Origin: Caulobacter sp.
GTDB taxonomy: Bacteria; Pseudomonadota; Alphaproteobacteria; Caulobacterales; Caulobacteraceae
Assembly (NCBI GenBank): GCA_029866155.1
Contig: JARWZW010000050.1
Location: 1-64,000 of the forward strand
Length of the DNA stretch: 64,000 nt
Direction: 5' to 3'
Below, piece by piece: positions 42,358-52,042 of the stretch. Each line of letters opens with the position of its first letter. Position 1 is the first letter of the stretch. The translations under genes were made by a program, and so were the position numbers. The notes under the pieces were generated by a model. It was not told where the DNA came from. It saw nothing but the letters and a program-made list of their open reading frames with translations, and did not search any database.

Positions 42358-45024
42358 ATGACGAACCGCTGGGTCTACAGCTTCGGAGGCGGCAGCGCCG
42401 ATGGAGACGCGTCGATGAAGAACCTGCTGGGTGGCAAGGGCGCCAACCTGGCCGAGATGTCGTCGCTGGGCCTGCCGGTGCCTCCCGGCTTCACCATCAC
42501 CACTGAGGCCTGCAATCGGTACTATGATGATGGCCAGATCTATCCCGAAAATCTGTCCGAACAGGTCGCAGCCGGTCTGGCCAAGATCGAAGCCGTGACC
42601 GGCAAGGTCTTTGGCGATGCTGCCAATCCCCTGCTGGTCTCAGTGCGTTCTGGGGCCCGCGCCTCCATGCCGGGCATGATGGACACCGTTTTGAATCTTG
42701 GTCTCAACGACGCGACCGTCGAGGGCCTCGCCAAACTGTCAGGCGACCGGCGTTTCGCCTTCGACAGCTACCGACGCTTCATCCAGATGTACTCCAACGT
42801 CGTTCTGGGGCTGGACCATCACGCCTTCGAGGAAATTCTCGACGACCACAAGGATCGGCTGGGCGTATCGGTCGACACCGCCTTGACCGCTTCGGACTGG
42901 GAAGGGGTGGTTTCGGAATACAAACAGGCGGTGGAGCGGGACCTGGGCGAATCCTTTCCGCAGGATCCGCAGGCCCAGCTCTGGGGCGCCGTCGGCGCCG
43001 TCTTCCAGAGCTGGATGAACGATCGGGCCAAATTCTATCGCCGCATGCACGACATCCCGGAAAGCTGGGGCACCGCGGTCAATATTCAGTCCATGGTGTT
43101 CGGCAATCTGGGGGAAACCTCCGCCACAGGCGTGGCCTTCACCCGCAATCCCTCGACCGGTCAGGCGCGGCTGTACGGCGAGTTCCTGATCAACGCCCAG
43201 GGCGAGGATGTTGTGGCCGGCATCCGCACGCCGCAGTCTCTGACACGGGCGGCGCGGGAGGAAATGGGCGACGCCAATCCCTCCATGGAGGAGGCGCTGC
43301 CGGCGGTGTTTGCTGAGTTCAGCGGCGTCGCCGCAACCCTGGAGCGCCACTACCGCGACATGCAGGACGTCGAGTTCACGGTCGAGCAGGGCCGACTCTG
43401 GATGCTGCAGACCCGCAATGGAAAACGAACCGCCAAGGCGGCGTTGAAAATCGCGGTGGACATGGCCAGCGACGGTCTGATCTCCGAGGAAGAGGCGGTG
43501 TCGCGGATCGAACCCGGAGCGCTTGACCAGCTCCTGCATCCCACCATTGCACCGGACGCCGAACGACTGGTGATCGCCAAAGGCCTGCCGGCCAGCCCCG
43601 GCGCGGCCGTGGGCGCCATCGTCTTCAGTTCGGAGGACGCCGAGCGGCGGGGGGCGGGCGGGGAAGCCGTCATCCTGGTTCGCCACGAGACAAGCCCGGA
43701 AGATATCAAGGGCATGCATGCCGCCCGGGGGATCATCACGGCGCGGGGCGGGATGACCAGCCATGCCGCTGTAGTGGCCCGAGGGTGGGGCATTCCCTGC
43801 GTTTCCGGCGCTGGCGAGATAACCATCGACTTGAAGGACCGCAGCTTCTCGGTGCGGGGCAAGATGTTCCGTGAAGGCGAAACAGTCACGATCGACGGCT
43901 CGACCGGTGAGGTCATGGCCGGTTCGGTTCGAATGATCGAACCGGAACTGACTGGCGATTTCGCCACCCTGATGGTCTGGGCCGACAAGGTCCGTCGCCT
44001 GAAGGTGCGGGCCAACGCTGAAACCCCGCTCGACGCCCGTACGGCTCGGCAGTTCGGGGCCGAAGGCATTGGCCTTTGTCGTACTGAACACATGTTCTTT
44101 GACGAACATCGAATCGCTGCAGTTCGGGAAATGATCCTGGCGGACGACGAGAGCGGCCGTCGCGCCGCCCTGGCGAAGATCGCCCCCTTCCAGAAGGCTG
44201 ATTTCGTCGAGCTGTTCACCATCATGGAGGGGCTGCCGGTCACGATCCGTCTGCTTGACCCGCCGCTCCACGAATTCCTGCCCCACGAAGAGGCCGATCT
44301 GCTGGCCGTTGCCGAGGCGACGGGGCTGGACCCGACCAAGCTCATGCGACGGGCCCGGGAACTGCATGAGAGCAATCCTATGCTGGGCCATCGCGGCTGC
44401 CGTCTCGGGGTCAGCTTCCCGGAAATCTACGAGATGCAGGTGCGGGCCATCATGGAGGCCGCCTGCGATATCGCCGCTTCCGGCAAGCCGGCGCCCGTGC
44501 CGGAGATCATGCATCCCCTGGTCGGCAAGGGTGAGGAAATGCGTTTCCTGCGCCAACTGACCGATCGCACCGCCTCGGCTGTCCTGGCCGAGCGCGGGCT
44601 GGCGCTGCCCTATCTGGTCGGGACCATGATCGAGCTCCCCCGGGCCGCTCTGCGGGCGGGTGATCTGGCGGAATTTGCAGAGTTCTTCAGTTTCGGCACC
44701 AATGACCTCACCCAGACCACGTTCGGCATCAGCCGGGACGATGCCGGGAAATTCCTGAACGACTACATCGACAAGGGAATTTTCGACAAGGACCCCTTCG
44801 TGAGTCTCGACCAGGAAGGCGTGGGCGACCTGATCCGTATCGCCACCGAGCGGGGCCGCGCCGTCCGCCCCGATGTCAAGCTGGGGATTTGCGGCGAGCA
44901 TGGGGGCGATCCCGCCTCGATCGACTTTTGTGAGCGGGTCGGGCTGGACTATGTCAGCTGCTCGCCGTTCCGGGTGCCCATCGCCAGGCTGGCGGCGGCC
45001 CAGGCTGCCCTGGTCCATCGCTGA
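42358..45024 (+). CDS. ppdK: Pyruvate, phosphate dikinase
   Basis: Interconverts pyruvate, ATP and Pi with PEP, AMP and PPi, used for gluconeogenic PEP supply. The start is ATG 42358, with AGAGGA before it; 888 residues, the usual length. Domains in order: the ATP-grasp N-terminal half (LLGGKGANLAEMSSLGLPVPPGF, SVRSGARASMPGMMDTVLNLG), the swivelling phosphohistidine domain with GGMTSHAAVVARGWG (His about residue 468), and the PEP/pyruvate TIM barrel with EGIGLCRTEHMFF and the Cys-containing GICGEHGGDP near the end. It follows glyS after 123 bp. Confidence 0.97.
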   Translation: MTNRWVYSFGGGSADGDASMKNLLGGKGANLAEMSSLGLPVPPGFTITTEACNRYYDDGQIYPENLSEQVAAGLAKIEAVTGKVFGDAANPLLVSVRSGARASMPGMMDTVLNLGLNDATVEGLAKLSGDRRFAFDSYRRFIQMYSNVVLGLDHHAFEEILDDHKDRLGVSVDTALTASDWEGVVSEYKQAVERDLGESFPQDPQAQLWGAVGAVFQSWMNDRAKFYRRMHDIPESWGTAVNIQSMVFGNLGETSATGVAFTRNPSTGQARLYGEFLINAQGEDVVAGIRTPQSLTRAAREEMGDANPSMEEALPAVFAEFSGVAATLERHYRDMQDVEFTVEQGRLWMLQTRNGKRTAKAALKIAVDMASDGLISEEEAVSRIEPGALDQLLHPTIAPDAERLVIAKGLPASPGAAVGAIVFSSEDAERRGAGGEAVILVRHETSPEDIKGMHAARGIITARGGMTSHAAVVARGWGIPCVSGAGEITIDLKDRSFSVRGKMFREGETVTIDGSTGEVMAGSVRMIEPELTGDFATLMVWADKVRRLKVRANAETPLDARTARQFGAEGIGLCRTEHMFFDEHRIAAVREMILADDESGRRAALAKIAPFQKADFVELFTIMEGLPVTIRLLDPPLHEFLPHEEADLLAVAEATGLDPTKLMRRARELHESNPMLGHRGCRLGVSFPEIYEMQVRAIMEAACDIAASGKPAPVPEIMHPLVGKGEEMRFLRQLTDRTASAVLAERGLALPYLVGTMIELPRAALRAGDLAEFAEFFSFGTNDLTQTTFGISRDDAGKFLNDYIDKGIFDKDPFVSLDQEGVGDLIRIATERGRAVRPDVKLGICGEHGGDPASIDFCERVGLDYVSCSPFRVPIARLAAAQAALVHR

Positions 45025-45100
45025 GGTTTCTGGCGGCTCACATTTTTGACCTGACAGACGGACGGAGGCGTGGCCTCCTATCCAAAACGCCAGGACGGAC

Positions 45101-46630
45101 ATGCCCAGTCAGAAGCCCCGCAACGCCATCGTCATCCTACTGGACAGCCTGAACCGCCATATGCTGGGGGCCTATGGTGGGACAGAGTTCACAACCCCGA
45201 ACCTGGATCGTTTCGCCGCCCGCTCGCAGCGGTTCACCAACCACTATACCGGCTCGCTACCCTGCATGCCGGCCCGGCATGACATCCTTTGCGGATCGCT
45301 TGATTTTCTGTGGCGGGCTTGGGGCTCCGTCGAGCTCTGGGAAGAGGCCATAACAGCCGGCCTGACGAGATGCGGGGTGACCACGCAGCTGATCAGCGAT
45401 CATCCCCATCTGTTTGAAAGCGGCGGTGAGAACTACCACGTCGACTTTACGGCATGGGACTACGAGCGCGGTCATGAGGGCGACCCCCGGAAGACCCGGC
45501 CTGACCCCAGCTGGCAGGGCGCCCCGCGGTTTGGCCGGGGCCACATGCCTTATGACAATTCGAGGGGCTGGTTCCGGGATGAGGCGGATTTTCCTGGTCC
45601 CCGGACGATGGGCGCTGCGGCCCGCTGGCTGGACGACAACGCCGGAGCCCATGACCGCTTTCTGCTCTTTGTCGATGAGTTCGACCCGCACGAACCGTTC
45701 GATACGCCTGAACCCTGGGCGTCTCTCTATGATCCGGAATGGCAGGGGTCGCATCTGATCTGGCCGCCTTATATGCAGGGCGCCATCGAGAAGGGAGTGC
45801 TTTCCGAGGCCCAGGCCCGGCAACTCAGGGCCAGCTATGGCGGCAAGCTTTCGATGATCGACCATTGGCTTGGACGCGTCATGGAGGCGGTTGATCGCAA
45901 TAATCTCTGGGACGACACCCTGATCGTGATCTGCACCGACCATGGGCACTACCTGGGCGAAAAGGACATCTGGGGAAAGCCGGGTGTGCCGGTCTATCAG
46001 CCCCTCGCCCATATTCCCCTCTTGATTCATCACCCGGGATTTGAGCCCCGCGAAGTCGCTGCCCTGACCACGGCTGTCGACATTCATGCCACCCTCGCAG
46101 ACCTGTTCGAGGTGGAGGTGCAGCATCGCACCCATGGCCATTCCCTTTTGCCTGTCCTGCAGGGCGATGCAGACGGTGTCCGGGACTGGCTGCTGACCGG
46201 AGTCTGGGGGCGCGATGTGCAGCTGGTCACCGGCCGGTACAAATACGTCCGGTCTCCGGTCACGGACAATGCGCCCCTGTCCATGCTGTCAAACCGCTGG
46301 TCGACCATGCCCACCCACGTGCTGAGCCGGGACGAGGCCCTTCCACCGCCTGACGGACGGGCCTTTCTGGACCGGATGCCGGGTTCGGACATCCCGGTGA
46401 TCCACCAGATATGGCGGGCGGGAGATCCGGTCCCCTTCTGGTCGCGCATGAAACCGGGCGGTCATCGATTGTACGATCTCCTCCAGGACCCCGAAGAGGC
46501 AGACAATCTTGCGGGCTCGGCGCTTGAAACGGAACTGGCCCGGCAGATGCAGCTTGCCCTTCAATCCCTTGGCGTCCCGGAAACGCAGTATGAGCGTCTG
46601 GGATTCAACCTGCACCTTTCGGGGAATTAA
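45101..46630 (+). CDS. Sulfatase-superfamily hydrolase (phosphonate/phosphate ester or sulfate ester)
   Basis: A 509-residue member of the alkaline phosphatase/sulfatase fold. The N-terminal metal block is IVILLDSLNRHMLGAYGG. The formylglycine site is CMPARHDILCG, with the required C-x-P-x-R, and the second metal block is VICTDHGHYLGEKDIWGK. The first metal pair is usually DD, but here it is D-S (LLDSLN), which may affect metal binding. There is no signal peptide, so the enzyme is cytoplasmic and more like phosphonate monoester hydrolases than secreted sulfatases. No formylglycine-generating enzyme gene is in view. It is probably a single gene. Confidence 0.83.
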   Translation: MPSQKPRNAIVILLDSLNRHMLGAYGGTEFTTPNLDRFAARSQRFTNHYTGSLPCMPARHDILCGSLDFLWRAWGSVELWEEAITAGLTRCGVTTQLISDHPHLFESGGENYHVDFTAWDYERGHEGDPRKTRPDPSWQGAPRFGRGHMPYDNSRGWFRDEADFPGPRTMGAAARWLDDNAGAHDRFLLFVDEFDPHEPFDTPEPWASLYDPEWQGSHLIWPPYMQGAIEKGVLSEAQARQLRASYGGKLSMIDHWLGRVMEAVDRNNLWDDTLIVICTDHGHYLGEKDIWGKPGVPVYQPLAHIPLLIHHPGFEPREVAALTTAVDIHATLADLFEVEVQHRTHGHSLLPVLQGDADGVRDWLLTGVWGRDVQLVTGRYKYVRSPVTDNAPLSMLSNRWSTMPTHVLSRDEALPPPDGRAFLDRMPGSDIPVIHQIWRAGDPVPFWSRMKPGGHRLYDLLQDPEEADNLAGSALETELARQMQLALQSLGVPETQYERLGFNLHLSGN

Positions 46631-46686
46631 GCTGACATAGGCGGCGTTTCGCGCGACGCCTTGAGAGTTCAAGGGGAGTAGGCCGC

Positions 46687-47889
46687 ATGAATAGTCCAGC
46701 TGTCTTCGATGCCGCAGCCGAAACGGCGCGCTATCTTTCGACCATCACGCCGCAGGCCCACGCCAAGGCCGAGGCCTATACCCAGGGTGGCCACTGGCTG
46801 ATCCTGGGATCGGCCCTGGTGTCCCTGGCCATCTCCTGGCTGGTCATTCGCAGCGGGCTGCTGGTGCGGATCCGGCAGGCGATCGAGGGTTGGCGTTCTC
46901 GGCCATGGCTGGCCTCTCTGGCCGTACTGGCGGCGGCGCAGCTGTTCATCACCCTGTTGGGCCTGCCATGGTCCATCTATGAATCCTGGTGGCGCGAGAG
47001 CCAGTATGGCCTGACCAGCCAGAGCCTTCCCGGCTGGCTGGGCGAATGGGCGATCGGGTCCGTCATCGGCCTGGTGGTTGGAACCCTGCTGATGACCCTT
47101 TTCTATGCGGTGCTCCGCCGGGCGCCGAAGACCTGGTGGATCTGGGGATCAGGCCTTTCAGTCGTATTTCTGGTGATCGGCCTGGTCATCTCCCCGATCG
47201 CCATCGAGCCGATCTTCAACAGTTACACCCCCGCCCCGCCCGGGCCGGTAAGGGACGCCGTGGTCGAACTAGCCAAGGCCCATGGCGTGCCGTCTGACAA
47301 GATCTTTGTCTATGACGGGTCCAAACAGTCCAATCGTTATACCGCCAATGTCTCGGGCCTGTTCGGGTCGGCGCGTGTCGCGATGAGCGATACGATGTTC
47401 AAGGCCGGTGCAGACATGGGGGAGGTGCGGGCCGTGGTGGCACATGAGATGGGTCATTACGCCCGCCAGCATATCCTCTGGCAACTAGGCGCCATGAGCC
47501 TGTTGCTGATCGCCGCCTTCTGGCTGGTGGACCGCTTTTTTGCGCCCATGGCCCGGCTGCTGGGCGCCGGCGAGGTCAAGGGAATCTCTGATCCGGCCGG
47601 TTATCCGGTCTTCATCGCGGCTCTCGTGGTCATCGGCGTGCTGGGCGGCCCGCTGATGAGCTCGATTTCGAGGATCGCCGAAACCGATGCCGACAATTTC
47701 TCATTGATGGCAGCCCGGGAACCCGATGGCTTGGCCCGGGCCCTCATGAAGACCGTCGAGTATCGCGCAGCCACGCCGGGGGCGCTGGAGGAGGCGCTGT
47801 TCTATGACCATCCCGCTGTCGGCAACCGCATTCGAAACGGTATGGACTGGAAGGCGCGGGAGATCGCCGCCGGGCGACTGAAGCGCTGA
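46687..47889 (+). CDS. M48 metalloprotease, Ste24/CAAX protease-like
   Basis: A 400-residue inner-membrane zinc protease of the Ste24 type. It has several membrane helices in the first 180 residues. The zinc motif is HEMGH near residue 254, with AVVAHEMGHYARQHILWQL typical of CAAX prenyl protease 1 homologs. The third ligand Glu lies in ISRIAETDADNFSLM. SYTPAPPGPVRDAVVELAKAHG and SKQSNRYTANVSGLFGS are conserved Ste24 blocks. Bacterial members are thought to serve in membrane protein quality control. The start is ATG 46687, with AAGGGGAGT before it. A small membrane-protein gene follows. Confidence 0.92.
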   Translation: MNSPAVFDAAAETARYLSTITPQAHAKAEAYTQGGHWLILGSALVSLAISWLVIRSGLLVRIRQAIEGWRSRPWLASLAVLAAAQLFITLLGLPWSIYESWWRESQYGLTSQSLPGWLGEWAIGSVIGLVVGTLLMTLFYAVLRRAPKTWWIWGSGLSVVFLVIGLVISPIAIEPIFNSYTPAPPGPVRDAVVELAKAHGVPSDKIFVYDGSKQSNRYTANVSGLFGSARVAMSDTMFKAGADMGEVRAVVAHEMGHYARQHILWQLGAMSLLLIAAFWLVDRFFAPMARLLGAGEVKGISDPAGYPVFIAALVVIGVLGGPLMSSISRIAETDADNFSLMAAREPDGLARALMKTVEYRAATPGALEEALFYDHPAVGNRIRNGMDWKAREIAAGRLKR

Positions 47890-47936
47890 TCTGCATCCAG
47901 GCCTGTCACGTAGACCGTTTCTAGTTTGGAGGCCTG

Positions 47937-48326
47937 ATGATGCTAGATACCCTGCTGCGGGCCGCTTACGGCCTTAACATCCTGATCCTGGTCCCCGTTG
48001 TCGGGTCCCTGTTGCTTTCGGTCGGTGGGCCAACTGTTGCGGTCTTCGAAAGCAAGGTTCCGGAGTCGGCCGGCCTGAGACTGCTCGTCGCCAGTCTCTG
48101 GGCCGCAATCCTCGCCTGTTCCGTATTCGGACTGATTGCGCCCCGGGCCTTTGTCGGAATCCTGTTGCTGCAGGTGATCTACAAGTCCCTTTATCTGGGA
48201 CTTTTTGTCTTGCCGCTGATCCGTTCTCAGGGCTGGGACACAGTCCCTTGGGGTGTCAGTCTGAGCTTTCTTCTCATCATCGGGCTCTGGCCAGGCTTGA
48301 TCTGGTCGGCCTGGAAGCCGGCCTGA
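47937..48326 (+). CDS. Small four-helix membrane protein, unknown
   Basis: A 129-residue protein with four hydrophobic segments (about residues 10-32, 46-68, 70-92 and 103-124) and few charged residues. It follows the Ste24-like protease after 47 bp on the same strand, with GGAGG upstream of the ATG, so the two may be cotranscribed. I do not recognise the family, though such proteins are common in alphaproteobacteria. Confidence 0.75.
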   Translation: MMLDTLLRAAYGLNILILVPVVGSLLLSVGGPTVAVFESKVPESAGLRLLVASLWAAILACSVFGLIAPRAFVGILLLQVIYKSLYLGLFVLPLIRSQGWDTVPWGVSLSFLLIIGLWPGLIWSAWKPA

Positions 48327-48352
48327 TCAGTCAGCGTCCGGACTGAGACCCG

Positions 48353-49408
48353 TCAGACTGAAGCCGGATAGGCGTGAAGCCTGCCGGCCGGATCCTCGAC
48401 TTGGCCGCCGACCAGATAGTTGGGGCCGACCGGGACCTTCCCATGGCCGTCGGGGATGTCCAGCACGTAACCGGGCTGGCAGAGGCCCGAATAGGCGCCG
48501 CGCAGGGACCGCATCAGCGCCTGTCCCTCCGCGATCGAGGTCCGGAAATGGGCCGTGCCGGGCGCGAGATCGCCCTGGTGCAGATAATAGGGTTTGATCC
48601 GCGTCTCGACAAAGGCCCGCATCAGGGCGCCCAGGGTCTCGAGGTCGTCATTGACACCGCGCAGCAGCACCGTCTGGCTGACCATGGCCATGCCCCCCTC
48701 GATCAGTCGTGCGCAGGCCTGGCGGGCGGCGGGGGTCAATTCCCTGGGGTGATTGGCATGCAGCGCTATCCAGGTCGCCTTGCCGGAGGCTCTCAGCGCT
48801 TCAACCAGCGCGTCGGTCACCGAGTCAGGATTGACCACTGGGCCCCGGGTATGGAGCCTAACGACCTTGACGTGGTCGATCCGCGCCAGCCGTTCCATCA
48901 GGTCCCGCAGCCGGCGCGGCGAGAGCACCAGGGGATCGCCCCCAGTCAGGATCACTTCCCAGATGTCAGGTCGTTCGGCGATATAGGACATGGCCTGATC
49001 CAGTGCTGTGGACGACAGGGTTCCCTCTCCCTGGGGGCCGACCATTTCCCGCCGGAAACAGAAGCGGCAATAGACGGCGCAGGTGTGGGTGACCTTCAAC
49101 AAGACACGGTCCGGATAGCGATGAACCAGTCCCTCGACCGGGCTATGGACCTCGTCGCCGATCGGGTCGGGTCGCTCGAGCGGCGTGGAGTCGAGTTCGG
49201 CTTCGGAAGGCAGGAACTGGCGGGCGATAGGATCAAAGGGGTCATCGGGATCGATGAGGTCCATGATCGTCGGCGTGATGGCCACGGCGTATCGGTCCGC
49301 CACCTGCTGGAGTTTCGCCAATCGACCACGGTCGGCCAGGCCGTGTTCCGCAAGGGCCTCGGGGGTGCGAAGGGTGATGGCGCGGGTCATTGCGGGCCTA
49401 TGAAGCAT
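48353..49408 (-). CDS. epmB: EF-P beta-lysylation protein, lysine 2,3-aminomutase family
   Basis: A radical SAM, PLP-dependent aminomutase that converts (S)-alpha-lysine to (R)-beta-lysine for EF-P modification. The cluster motif is CAVYCRFCFRR near residue 120. The PLP and substrate blocks include VILTGGDPLVLS and HTRGPVVNPDSVT. It is 351 residues, close to E. coli EpmB (about 340) and shorter than clostridial KamA, as expected for EpmB. The start is ATG 49408 with GGAG upstream, or ATG 49390. epmA lies 27 bp upstream on the same strand and efp is divergent next to it, which fixes the role well. Confidence 0.92.
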   Translation of the reverse strand: MLHRPAMTRAITLRTPEALAEHGLADRGRLAKLQQVADRYAVAITPTIMDLIDPDDPFDPIARQFLPSEAELDSTPLERPDPIGDEVHSPVEGLVHRYPDRVLLKVTHTCAVYCRFCFRREMVGPQGEGTLSSTALDQAMSYIAERPDIWEVILTGGDPLVLSPRRLRDLMERLARIDHVKVVRLHTRGPVVNPDSVTDALVEALRASGKATWIALHANHPRELTPAARQACARLIEGGMAMVSQTVLLRGVNDDLETLGALMRAFVETRIKPYYLHQGDLAPGTAHFRTSIAEGQALMRSLRGAYSGLCQPGYVLDIPDGHGKVPVGPNYLVGGQVEDPAGRLHAYPASV

Positions 49409-49435
49409 ATGCCGGGGCTCCGCAAACCTCTGATA

Positions 49436-50494
49436 TCATCGGTCGATGTCCGGCACCGGAGACCAGAGGACCTGTTCGATCCGACTGGCGCCGGTGGCCA
49501 GCATCACCAGCCGGTCAAATCCCATGGCTGATCCACAGGCCGGCGGCATGACGGCCAGGGCTGACAGGAAATCCTCGTCGATCGGATAGCGTTCGCCATA
49601 GAGCCGCGCCTTCTCGGTCATTTCGATCTCGAACCTCCGCCTCTGTTCGTTGGCGTCAGTGAGTTCGCCGAAGGCGTTGGCCAGTTCGACTCCGCAGGCA
49701 TAGAGCTCGAACCGCTCGGCGACCCTAGGGTCGGAGGGTTTGGGCCGGGCCAGCGCCGCCTCAGAGACGGGGTATTCGCACAGGATGCTGGCCCGACCGA
49801 CGCCCAGGTGCGGTTCCACCTTTTCCACCAGGATCCGGCTGAAGACATCGGCCCAGCTATCGTCATCCGCGATCCTGATGCCTGCGGCCGAGGCCCGGCT
49901 GGCGAGGGCGTCCCTGTCCGTCTCGCCTCCCGAATCCAGGGTCGACAACAGCTCGATGCCGGCATGGCGCTGGATAGCTTCTGCGACAGTCACCCGCTCG
50001 GGCGAGGCTAGAGGGTCGCAGACCCGTCCGCGGAAGCGAAACTGGCCGGTTCCGGCAGATTCGGCCGCCAGGATCAGCAGGGCCTGGCAGTCCTCCATGA
50101 GCGACTCATAGGGGGCTGCGGTCCGGTACCACTCCAGCATGGTGAATTCCGGATGATGCAGGGGCCCGCGCTCGCGGTTACGCCAGACCCGCGCAAAATC
50201 GAAGATCCGCTCTTCCCCCGCGGCCAGCAGCGCCTTGCAGGCAAACTCGGGCGAGGTGCGAAGATAGCGGGTCGCAGATTGACCAGTCAGTTCAAGCGCC
50301 TCTGTGGCAAAGGCGTGAAGATGGGCCTCGTTGCCTGGAGAAACCTGCAGGGCCGCCGTCTCCACCTCGATAAAGTCATGACTGGCGAACCAGCCGCGGA
50401 CAGCGGCAGTGATCCGGTTGCGCGCCATGAGCAGAGGGCGGCGATCCTGGTGACGATCAGGTCGCCACCAGGAAGATGCGGACGGAGAGTTCAA
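49436..50494 (-). CDS. epmA: EF-P--(R)-beta-lysine ligase
   Basis: A class II lysyl-tRNA synthetase-like enzyme without the anticodon-binding domain; it attaches beta-lysine to the conserved lysine of EF-P. Motif 2 is FARVWRNRERGPLHHPEFTMLEWYR and motif 3 is GSAMGFDRLVMLATGASRIEQV. The 352-residue length fits EpmA/PoxA/GenX. It starts at TTG 50494; the WWRPDRHQDRRPLL segment aligns with the E. coli N-terminus, which supports this over ATG 50428. It is divergent from efp, with 133 bp between, and followed by epmB. Confidence 0.94.
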   Translation of the reverse strand: MNSPSASSWWRPDRHQDRRPLLMARNRITAAVRGWFASHDFIEVETAALQVSPGNEAHLHAFATEALELTGQSATRYLRTSPEFACKALLAAGEERIFDFARVWRNRERGPLHHPEFTMLEWYRTAAPYESLMEDCQALLILAAESAGTGQFRFRGRVCDPLASPERVTVAEAIQRHAGIELLSTLDSGGETDRDALASRASAAGIRIADDDSWADVFSRILVEKVEPHLGVGRASILCEYPVSEAALARPKPSDPRVAERFELYACGVELANAFGELTDANEQRRRFEIEMTEKARLYGERYPIDEDFLSALAVMPPACGSAMGFDRLVMLATGASRIEQVLWSPVPDIDR

Positions 50495-50627
50495 GTCTGG
50501 ATCCTGAGCCTGAAACGGAGACGACTGGCGATTCCCGCCATGACGCTATAGGAGAGCGCTCAACACCCTATCTAGCGGAAGGCAGTGCGTCGTCGCGACT
50601 GTTCCGCGCCCAAGAGGAAACTGCCCT

Positions 50628-51194
50628 GTGAAGGTTGCCGCCAGCTCGCTCCGCAAAGGTTCCGTCGTCGATGTCGACGGCAAGCTCTACGTCGTTCTGA
50701 ACGTCGAGAATATCCACCCCGGTAAGGGCACGCCCGTGACCCAGCTGGATATGCGCCGCATTTCGGACGGTGTGAAGGTGTCGGAACGCTACCGCACGAC
50801 CGAGTCTGTTGAACGGGCCTTCGTCGATGAACGGGAACATACCTTCCTGTATCAGGACGGCGAGGGGTACCACTTCATGAACCCCGAGAGCTTCGACCAA
50901 TATGTGGTCTCGGGCGATATGATCGGCGACAAGGCCCAGTGGCTCAGCGACGGCATGACCGTATTTCTGTCCATCCACGAAAACGTCCCGATCGCCATGG
51001 AACTGCCGGCCCGGGTGACCTTCGAGATCGTCGACACCGAGCCGGCGATGAAGGGGCAGACCGCTTCGTCGTCCTACAAGCCGGCAACCCTGTCCAATGG
51101 GGCCCGGGTTATGGTGCCGCCCTATATCGCCGCAGGAACGCGTATCGTCATCCTGACCGAGGACGGCAGCTACTATGAGCGCGCCAAGGACTGA
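50628..51194 (+). CDS. efp: Translation elongation factor P
   Basis: Relieves ribosome stalling at polyproline stretches. It has 188 residues, the family length, from GTG 50628 with AGAGGA upstream. The three-domain layout is recognisable: a KOW-like domain with the HPGKGTP loop holding the modifiable Lys33, an OB domain with [14 protein letters not shown], and a C-terminal OB with [20 protein letters not shown]. Lys33 with epmA and epmB next door shows it is of the beta-lysylated type rather than the rhamnosylated Arg type. A hairpin follows the stop. Confidence 0.97.
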   Translation: MKVAASSLRKGSVVDVDGKLYVVLNVENIHPGKGTPVTQLDMRRISDGVKVSERYRTTESVERAFVDEREHTFLYQDGEGYHFMNPESFDQYVVSGDMIGDKAQWLSDGMTVFLSIHENVPIAMELPARVTFEIVDTEPAMKGQTASSSYKPATLSNGARVMVPPYIAAGTRIVILTEDGSYYERAKD

Positions 51195-51220
51195 TCACGG
51201 GATGATCGAAGCTGCCGGGC

Positions 51221-51240
51221 GCCCACCGGACCTGGTGGGC
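51221..51240. terminator. Hairpin after efp
   Basis: GCCCACC (51221-51227) and GGTGGGC (51234-51240) form a 7-bp stem with a six-base loop between the convergent efp and SDR genes. The T-run is weak (ATTGCATTC), so termination may be partial or Rho-aided. Confidence 0.5.
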
Positions 51241-51259
51241 CCCCGATTGCATTCTGGGG

Positions 51260-52042
51260 TTAACGTGGCGCCATGCGGATCGCGCCATCGAGGCGGACAT
51301 CCTCACCATTGAAGTAGCCGTTGGTGATCATGGTGTGAGCAAGATGCGCAAACTCCTCTGGCCGGCCGAGGCGCTTTGGGAAGGGAACCTGGGCCGCAAG
51401 CGCCGCCTTCACATGCTCGGCCGCCCGGGCCAGCAGGGGCGTATCGAAGATCCCGGGCAGGATGGTGTTGATCCGGATGCCCTCGCTGGACAGATCGCGC
51501 GCCACAGTCAGGGTCAGGCCGACGATCCCGGCCTTTGACGCCGTATAGGCGACCTGGCCGATCTGGCCGTCCTCCGCCGCAACGCTGGCGGTATTTACGA
51601 TCGCGCCGCGATCCCCGTCTTCCAGCGGATCGAGGGACAGCATGCCGGCAGCGCTCTTGGTGATGCAGCGGAAGGTGCCGATCAGATTGACCTGAAGGAT
51701 TCGCTCGAAGTTCTCGAGCGGGTACATCTTGACCTCTCCCGTCTGCTTGTCCCGGGAAACGGTCTTCACCGAGCCGCCAACGCCCGCGCAGTTGACGAGA
51801 ATGCGTTCCTGGCCATGGGCGGCCCTGGCCTTGGCGAAGGCGGCGTCGACGCCGGCGTCGTCTGTCACATTGACCGGGCAGAACACGCCGCCGATCTCGG
51901 TCGCCAGCGCTTCGCCGAGATCTGCATTCATGTCGAAGATCGCGACGCGGACGCCGTCGGCCGCCAGGCGTCTGGCCGTAGCCGCGCCAAGCCCGGACGC
52001 GCCGCCGGTGACTACGGCGGCAATGGAGGAATCGAGATGCAT
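51260..52042 (-). CDS. SDR oxidoreductase, 3-hydroxyacyl-CoA dehydrogenase type 2-like
   Basis: A 260-residue short-chain dehydrogenase. It has the NAD-binding VVTGGASGLGAATARRL near the start, DMNADLG after strand 2 (an acidic residue that favours NAD over NADP), and NCAG in place of the usual NNAG. The catalytic Ser is in VNTASVAAEDGQIGQ, with YTASK behind it, and LPGIFDTPLL follows. The ID-MN and GIFDTPLLA segments match type II hydroxyacyl-CoA dehydrogenases (HSD10-like), used in isoleucine and fatty acid breakdown. It stands as a single gene. Confidence 0.88.
   Translation of the reverse strand: MHLDSSIAAVVTGGASGLGAATARRLAADGVRVAIFDMNADLGEALATEIGGVFCPVNVTDDAGVDAAFAKARAAHGQERILVNCAGVGGSVKTVSRDKQTGEVKMYPLENFERILQVNLIGTFRCITKSAAGMLSLDPLEDGDRGAIVNTASVAAEDGQIGQVAYTASKAGIVGLTLTVARDLSSEGIRINTILPGIFDTPLLARAAEHVKAALAAQVPFPKRLGRPEEFAHLAHTMITNGYFNGEDVRLDGAIRMAPR

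Noticed and set aside
42739-45102. 787-residue minus-strand ORF
   Set aside because: Mirror frame of ppdK; composition is shadow-like (His, Gln, Arg and Gly rich) and matches no family.
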